This document shows, piece after piece, positions 5,918 through 8,542 of a stretch of 8,542 bases of DNA. Position 1 is the first letter of the stretch, and each line of letters begins with the position of its first letter. The translations under genes and the position numbers were made by a program. This DNA comes from Lachnospiraceae bacterium. Lineage in GTDB: Bacteria > Bacillota > Clostridia > Lachnospirales > Lachnospiraceae. The stretch spans positions 1-8,542 of the forward strand of contig VSNE01000105.1 in assembly GCA_009774155.1 (NCBI GenBank). The letters are read 5' to 3'. The notes beneath the pieces were generated by a model, which made no database searches, had not been told where the DNA came from, and saw only the letters and a program-made list of their open reading frames with translations.

Positions 5918-8512
5918 ATGGGAAAGCAAAAGAAACGGGAAAAGACAGGCTGCATTTGTATCATCCTTGCTGCTTTTGTGCTGTGTCTGTCCGGAATATT
6001 ACTGCTGTTTAACCGAGAGCAAAACAAAAACAAAATACGTGTAGTAACTGTCAAAGGATTGGATTCTGACATGGAAAACGGGCAGAAAGTTATTTCATTT
6101 GAAGATTTTAGAGATAACTATAAGGCTGAAGATACTGCCGTCCACTATTCTGTTCCGCAGGGAAGGCTTTCAGATGATAAATATTATGTGCTGAAATTTA
6201 ATATGCGCGCGGAAAATACGGCCGCAAAGGTTTCTGTAAGCTTTGGAGATGAGGATAGTCATCCCTACTGTCTTTCGACAGAATGGCAGACATACTATTA
6301 CCCCAGCATAGACGGAAATGTCATTGACTCCCTTGACTGGGAAATAGAACCAGGGCTGTCGGACAGTCAGAAGACTTTTCTCACAAACGTCTCTGTTTAT
6401 GAATATGATAAGGACTCTATTCATCCATCTGCCATTCCAAACGGCACATATCCATCGTCGCAGGATAAAGAGGTGGTCCTTGAGACTCATGAGACGGGAA
6501 CAGGGATGGGACCTGCAACAGATCTGATAGGAGACGGGGAATATATTTATTCTGTCAGCAATGGACAAATGAAAATATCTCAAAAAAATGCAGATGAAGA
6601 ATATCATGTCATTGCAAGAATCAAGCATCTTGGAACTGTACGGCATATTGAATGGGTAAACGATAATGTGGTAGCGGTCGCAGCAAGAGAAAACGGAGTT
6701 TGGTTTATTGATGTTTCTGACAGGGAAAATCCGTATATCATTAGCTGCTATGATACTTTGGAACGGGCTAACGATGTCTGCTTCTCAGGAGATCTTATGT
6801 TCGTTGCCGGCCGCTTTTATGGAGTAGAAATTGTTAATATATCAGATTTGGAAAACCCTGAATTTATCAGGAAAATAGCGGGAGGAAAAGAATGCTACCG
6901 CTGTACGATCAATCAAAATTACTTATTTGTAAGCTGCTGGAATACGCGGGAAATTGAAATCTATGACCTCTCGGCTGAAGATGAGCCGAAACTTGCTGCA
7001 ACAATTGCAGTTGACGGATATTGCGGAGAAGTATTTATAGAAGATCATATTTTATATGTTGTAACAGGATATAAAGCGGCGCTTCATTATGAGAAGATCG
7101 GGGCTGCCGGCTATGGAACCGGCAATGGACTGGAAATCTATGATATTTCTGATATTTCAAATCCGGTCTGGCGCTCGACTGTTAAGACAGACGGAAGTAT
7201 GAAGGGTTCCGGTTACGATGACTGGTCTGTGGAAGTAAACGGCGGCTATGCATATTTTACAGATTGTTTTAATGGAACCTATATTTATAATGTCCGTAAT
7301 CCGTATGCTCCGAAGCGGGTAGCCAGACTAATTACTCCCATTAATAAAGACAGCGATGATTATGTTGATTTTACCAGTAAAGATAACGTTGTATTTCCTT
7401 ATGACCATGCAGAATCCATTGCTTCACCTGCGATGGGGCTGTACTTGAACGATGGTGATATTTATATTGCGTGTACTTATTCTGACATACACAAATATTC
7501 ATTTGACGGCGCCGTACACAGCCAGACGGAAATATCCCAGGAAAATTACACTATAAAGGAAGAAACAAAATATCAGGATAAAGACATCGCCTATGTATTA
7601 GAAGATTATGATGTTTATACAATAGATACGGTCGATGCCTGGTATATTGCAGGAACCGATAAGGGACTGATTCTTTTAGATAAGGATCTGAACCTGTATG
7701 ATACTTTATTAACAGAGCATGCTGTAAAACATATAAGTACAACAAAAGATGGTTATATCATTACGGCGGAGAAAACAGGCGTAGGCATCTACGAAATCAG
7801 AGAGGGAAAAATCCGTCAGTGCAGCTTTATTAACTCAGAAGCATATCAAAGCCACGTATTTTCTGTCGGAATTACGGAGGATGGAAATTATGCAATCGCT
7901 CAATCCTCCTGGCAGAAATGGGAAGCCATTGATTTACATGACAAAAATAATCCGGTATTTGTTGCGCAGGCTGTTTCTGAAGATGGAAAAATAATTGATG
8001 TAGAAGATATAGAGAGCACAGGTCTTATGTATTACAGAAGCATTGTAAACGGCACGATAAATGGCGCGGTCGGCATTGCCGGAAACCGTAACGTCTTATG
8101 GTTCAAATCTCTTGGTGAACAACTGCAAATATGCAGCGTCTATAAAAACAATCTTTATGTGGATACTGCAGACAGCGCCAGATTAGACGGAACAGAAATG
8201 GCGGTGCAGACAACAAAGGGCGGATATATTATATATGATCCATTACAGGGAATGCCGGAGTTGGACAAACTGACAAATTATAAAATAGAAGACGTATCAT
8301 TGCAGGGAATCATCACAACCAAGTTTAACAAGATGTCAGTCTGCAACCCTTTATCCGGGAAGGTTTGGATCGTCGGAATTTCAGATTATGAGAATCCGGT
8401 TTTATTAAAATATTTCAAGCTTAGATGCGCTCCGAATGCAGCCTTAATTTGCGCCGATTGTATTCTTATACCGGCGCGGCATGACGGCCTGGTAAAAGTG
8501 TCAATTAGATAA
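5918..8512 (+). CDS. Membrane-anchored LVIVD-repeat (beta-propeller) surface protein, predicted phase-variable
   Basis: The ATG at 5918 is preferred: GAGGAG lies 7 nt upstream, whereas an in-frame ATG at 5903 has no such site. The product has 864 residues. A basic N-terminus (KQKKREK) precedes one hydrophobic segment (about 11-31), a signal-anchor or uncleaved signal peptide, so the rest should lie outside the cell. Residues about 55-165 look beta-rich, like a carbohydrate-binding jelly roll (tentative). LVIVD-type blades follow: NGVWFIDVSDRENP (259-272), YGVEIVNISDLENP (301-314), REIEIYDLS (344-352), NGLEIYDISDISNP (403-416), NGTYIYNVRNPYAP (452-465). Weaker ones include 621-628, 668-680 and 815-828, suggesting two propellers. 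No LPXTG anchor or catalytic motif is seen. LVIVD proteins are known surface proteins of unclear function; binding or adhesion is likely. The stop TAA (8510-8512) lies inside the right crossover site. More A/T-rich than the AI-2E gene. Confidence 0.85.
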   Translation: MGKQKKREKTGCICIILAAFVLCLSGILLLFNREQNKNKIRVVTVKGLDSDMENGQKVISFEDFRDNYKAEDTAVHYSVPQGRLSDDKYYVLKFNMRAENTAAKVSVSFGDEDSHPYCLSTEWQTYYYPSIDGNVIDSLDWEIEPGLSDSQKTFLTNVSVYEYDKDSIHPSAIPNGTYPSSQDKEVVLETHETGTGMGPATDLIGDGEYIYSVSNGQMKISQKNADEEYHVIARIKHLGTVRHIEWVNDNVVAVAARENGVWFIDVSDRENPYIISCYDTLERANDVCFSGDLMFVAGRFYGVEIVNISDLENPEFIRKIAGGKECYRCTINQNYLFVSCWNTREIEIYDLSAEDEPKLAATIAVDGYCGEVFIEDHILYVVTGYKAALHYEKIGAAGYGTGNGLEIYDISDISNPVWRSTVKTDGSMKGSGYDDWSVEVNGGYAYFTDCFNGTYIYNVRNPYAPKRVARLITPINKDSDDYVDFTSKDNVVFPYDHAESIASPAMGLYLNDGDIYIACTYSDIHKYSFDGAVHSQTEISQENYTIKEETKYQDKDIAYVLEDYDVYTIDTVDAWYIAGTDKGLILLDKDLNLYDTLLTEHAVKHISTTKDGYIITAEKTGVGIYEIREGKIRQCSFINSEAYQSHVFSVGITEDGNYAIAQSSWQKWEAIDLHDKNNPVFVAQAVSEDGKIIDVEDIESTGLMYYRSIVNGTINGAVGIAGNRNVLWFKSLGEQLQICSVYKNNLYVDTADSARLDGTEMAVQTTKGGYIIYDPLQGMPELDKLTNYKIEDVSLQGIITTKFNKMSVCNPLSGKVWIVGISDYENPVLLKYFKLRCAPNAALICADCILIPARHDGLVKVSIR

Positions 8513-8525
8513 CTCTTTATTATCT
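8507..8525 (-). repeat. Right crossover site (inverted repeat IR-R) of the invertible segment
   Basis: GATAACTCTTTATTATC (8508-8524) is the exact reverse complement of the left site. As a dyad it reads AGATAA (8507-8512), spacer CTCTTTA (8513-8519), TTATCT (8520-8525). The spacer is in opposite orientation to the left copy, so strand exchange gives inversion. The surface-protein stop codon TAA (8510-8512) is part of the site. Confidence 0.85.
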
Positions 8526-8533
8526 TGTGGGAA

Positions 8534-8542
8534 ATTATACCA
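8534..8542 (-). promoter_or_regulatory. Extended -10 element facing into the invertible segment
   Basis: On the minus strand, TGGTATAAT matches the extended -10 consensus TGnTATAAT perfectly (TATAAT at 8534-8539). The -35 would lie beyond the window. A start near 8527 would put the whole crossover site in the transcript leader. In the present orientation the transcript would be antisense to the surface-protein gene. After inversion it would run into the 113-nt leader (5805-5917) and then the gene. Confidence 0.5.

Larger units (their letters stand above)
5788..8524. mobile_element. Predicted invertible DNA segment (whole-gene inverton) carrying a surface-protein gene
   Basis: The segment of about 2.7 kb is bounded by an exact 17-bp inverted repeat, has a tyrosine recombinase gene directly to its left, and contains one complete gene. 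Because the repeats are inverted, recombination would flip the segment rather than delete it. The gene survives intact, since its stop codon lies within the shared site. A terminator on the left and an inward-facing -10 element on the right make orientation decide expression. A chance 17-bp match among all pairs in this window is roughly a 0.2% event (my estimate, ignoring base composition), before counting its position and dyad form. Inversion itself is not shown by one sequence. Confidence 0.75.

Noticed and set aside
1..8542. CRISPR array, tRNA or rRNA genes, insertion-sequence transposase
   Set aside because: No regularly spaced direct repeats, no tRNA-like or rRNA-like sequence, and no transposase motifs were found on either strand; the only recombinase is the tyrosine type at 4770-5690.

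Overview
The window looks like chromosome from a Gram-positive Clostridia-type gut bacterium, most likely Lachnospiraceae. The reasons are strong purine-rich Shine-Dalgarno sites, A/T-rich promoters, and the look of the AI-2E transporter, the HD/HSP90-like protein and the LVIVD-repeat surface protein. This is a judgement from protein style, not from a database match.

Left part (1-1381, minus strand): an intact AI-2E family membrane permease, with a promoter carrying an operator-like dyad upstream and a clear Rho-independent terminator downstream. Its base composition is visibly more G/C-rich than the right half of the window.

Middle (1382-4570, minus strand): one long reading frame of 1,062 codons, broken by a single in-frame TAA at codon 630 (2681-2683). 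The first part has an HD phosphohydrolase-type domain followed by an HSP90-like (GHKL) ATPase domain. The part after the stop stays open for 432 codons in the same frame and appears to be the rest of the same protein. A near-consensus sigma-A promoter (TTGTCA, 17 bp, TATAAT) drives it. This is a recently broken gene, a sequencing error or, less likely, a truncated protein.

Right part (4616-8542): the most interesting region. A complete tyrosine recombinase (4770-5690, plus strand) is followed by a bidirectional terminator. Next comes a segment of about 2.7 kb bounded by an exact 17-bp inverted repeat, GATAATAAAGAGTTATC at 5788-5804 and its reverse complement at 8508-8524. Each copy is itself a dyad (GATAA, 7-bp spacer, TTATC), the expected form of a tyrosine recombinase crossover site. 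The segment contains one gene, a membrane-anchored surface protein of 864 residues built of LVIVD-type beta-propeller repeats. Its stop codon lies inside the right-hand site.

Just outside the right-hand site, an extended -10 element (TGGTATAAT, minus strand) points into the segment. In the orientation seen here the gene faces that promoter and sits behind a terminator, so it is predicted to be OFF. Inversion would put the intact gene directly behind the promoter (ON). My reading is that 4770-8542 is a whole-gene inverton, a phase-variation switch for a surface protein worked by its neighbouring recombinase. The repeat, the dyads and the recombinase are seen in the sequence. The inversion, its enzyme and the ON/OFF assignment are inference.
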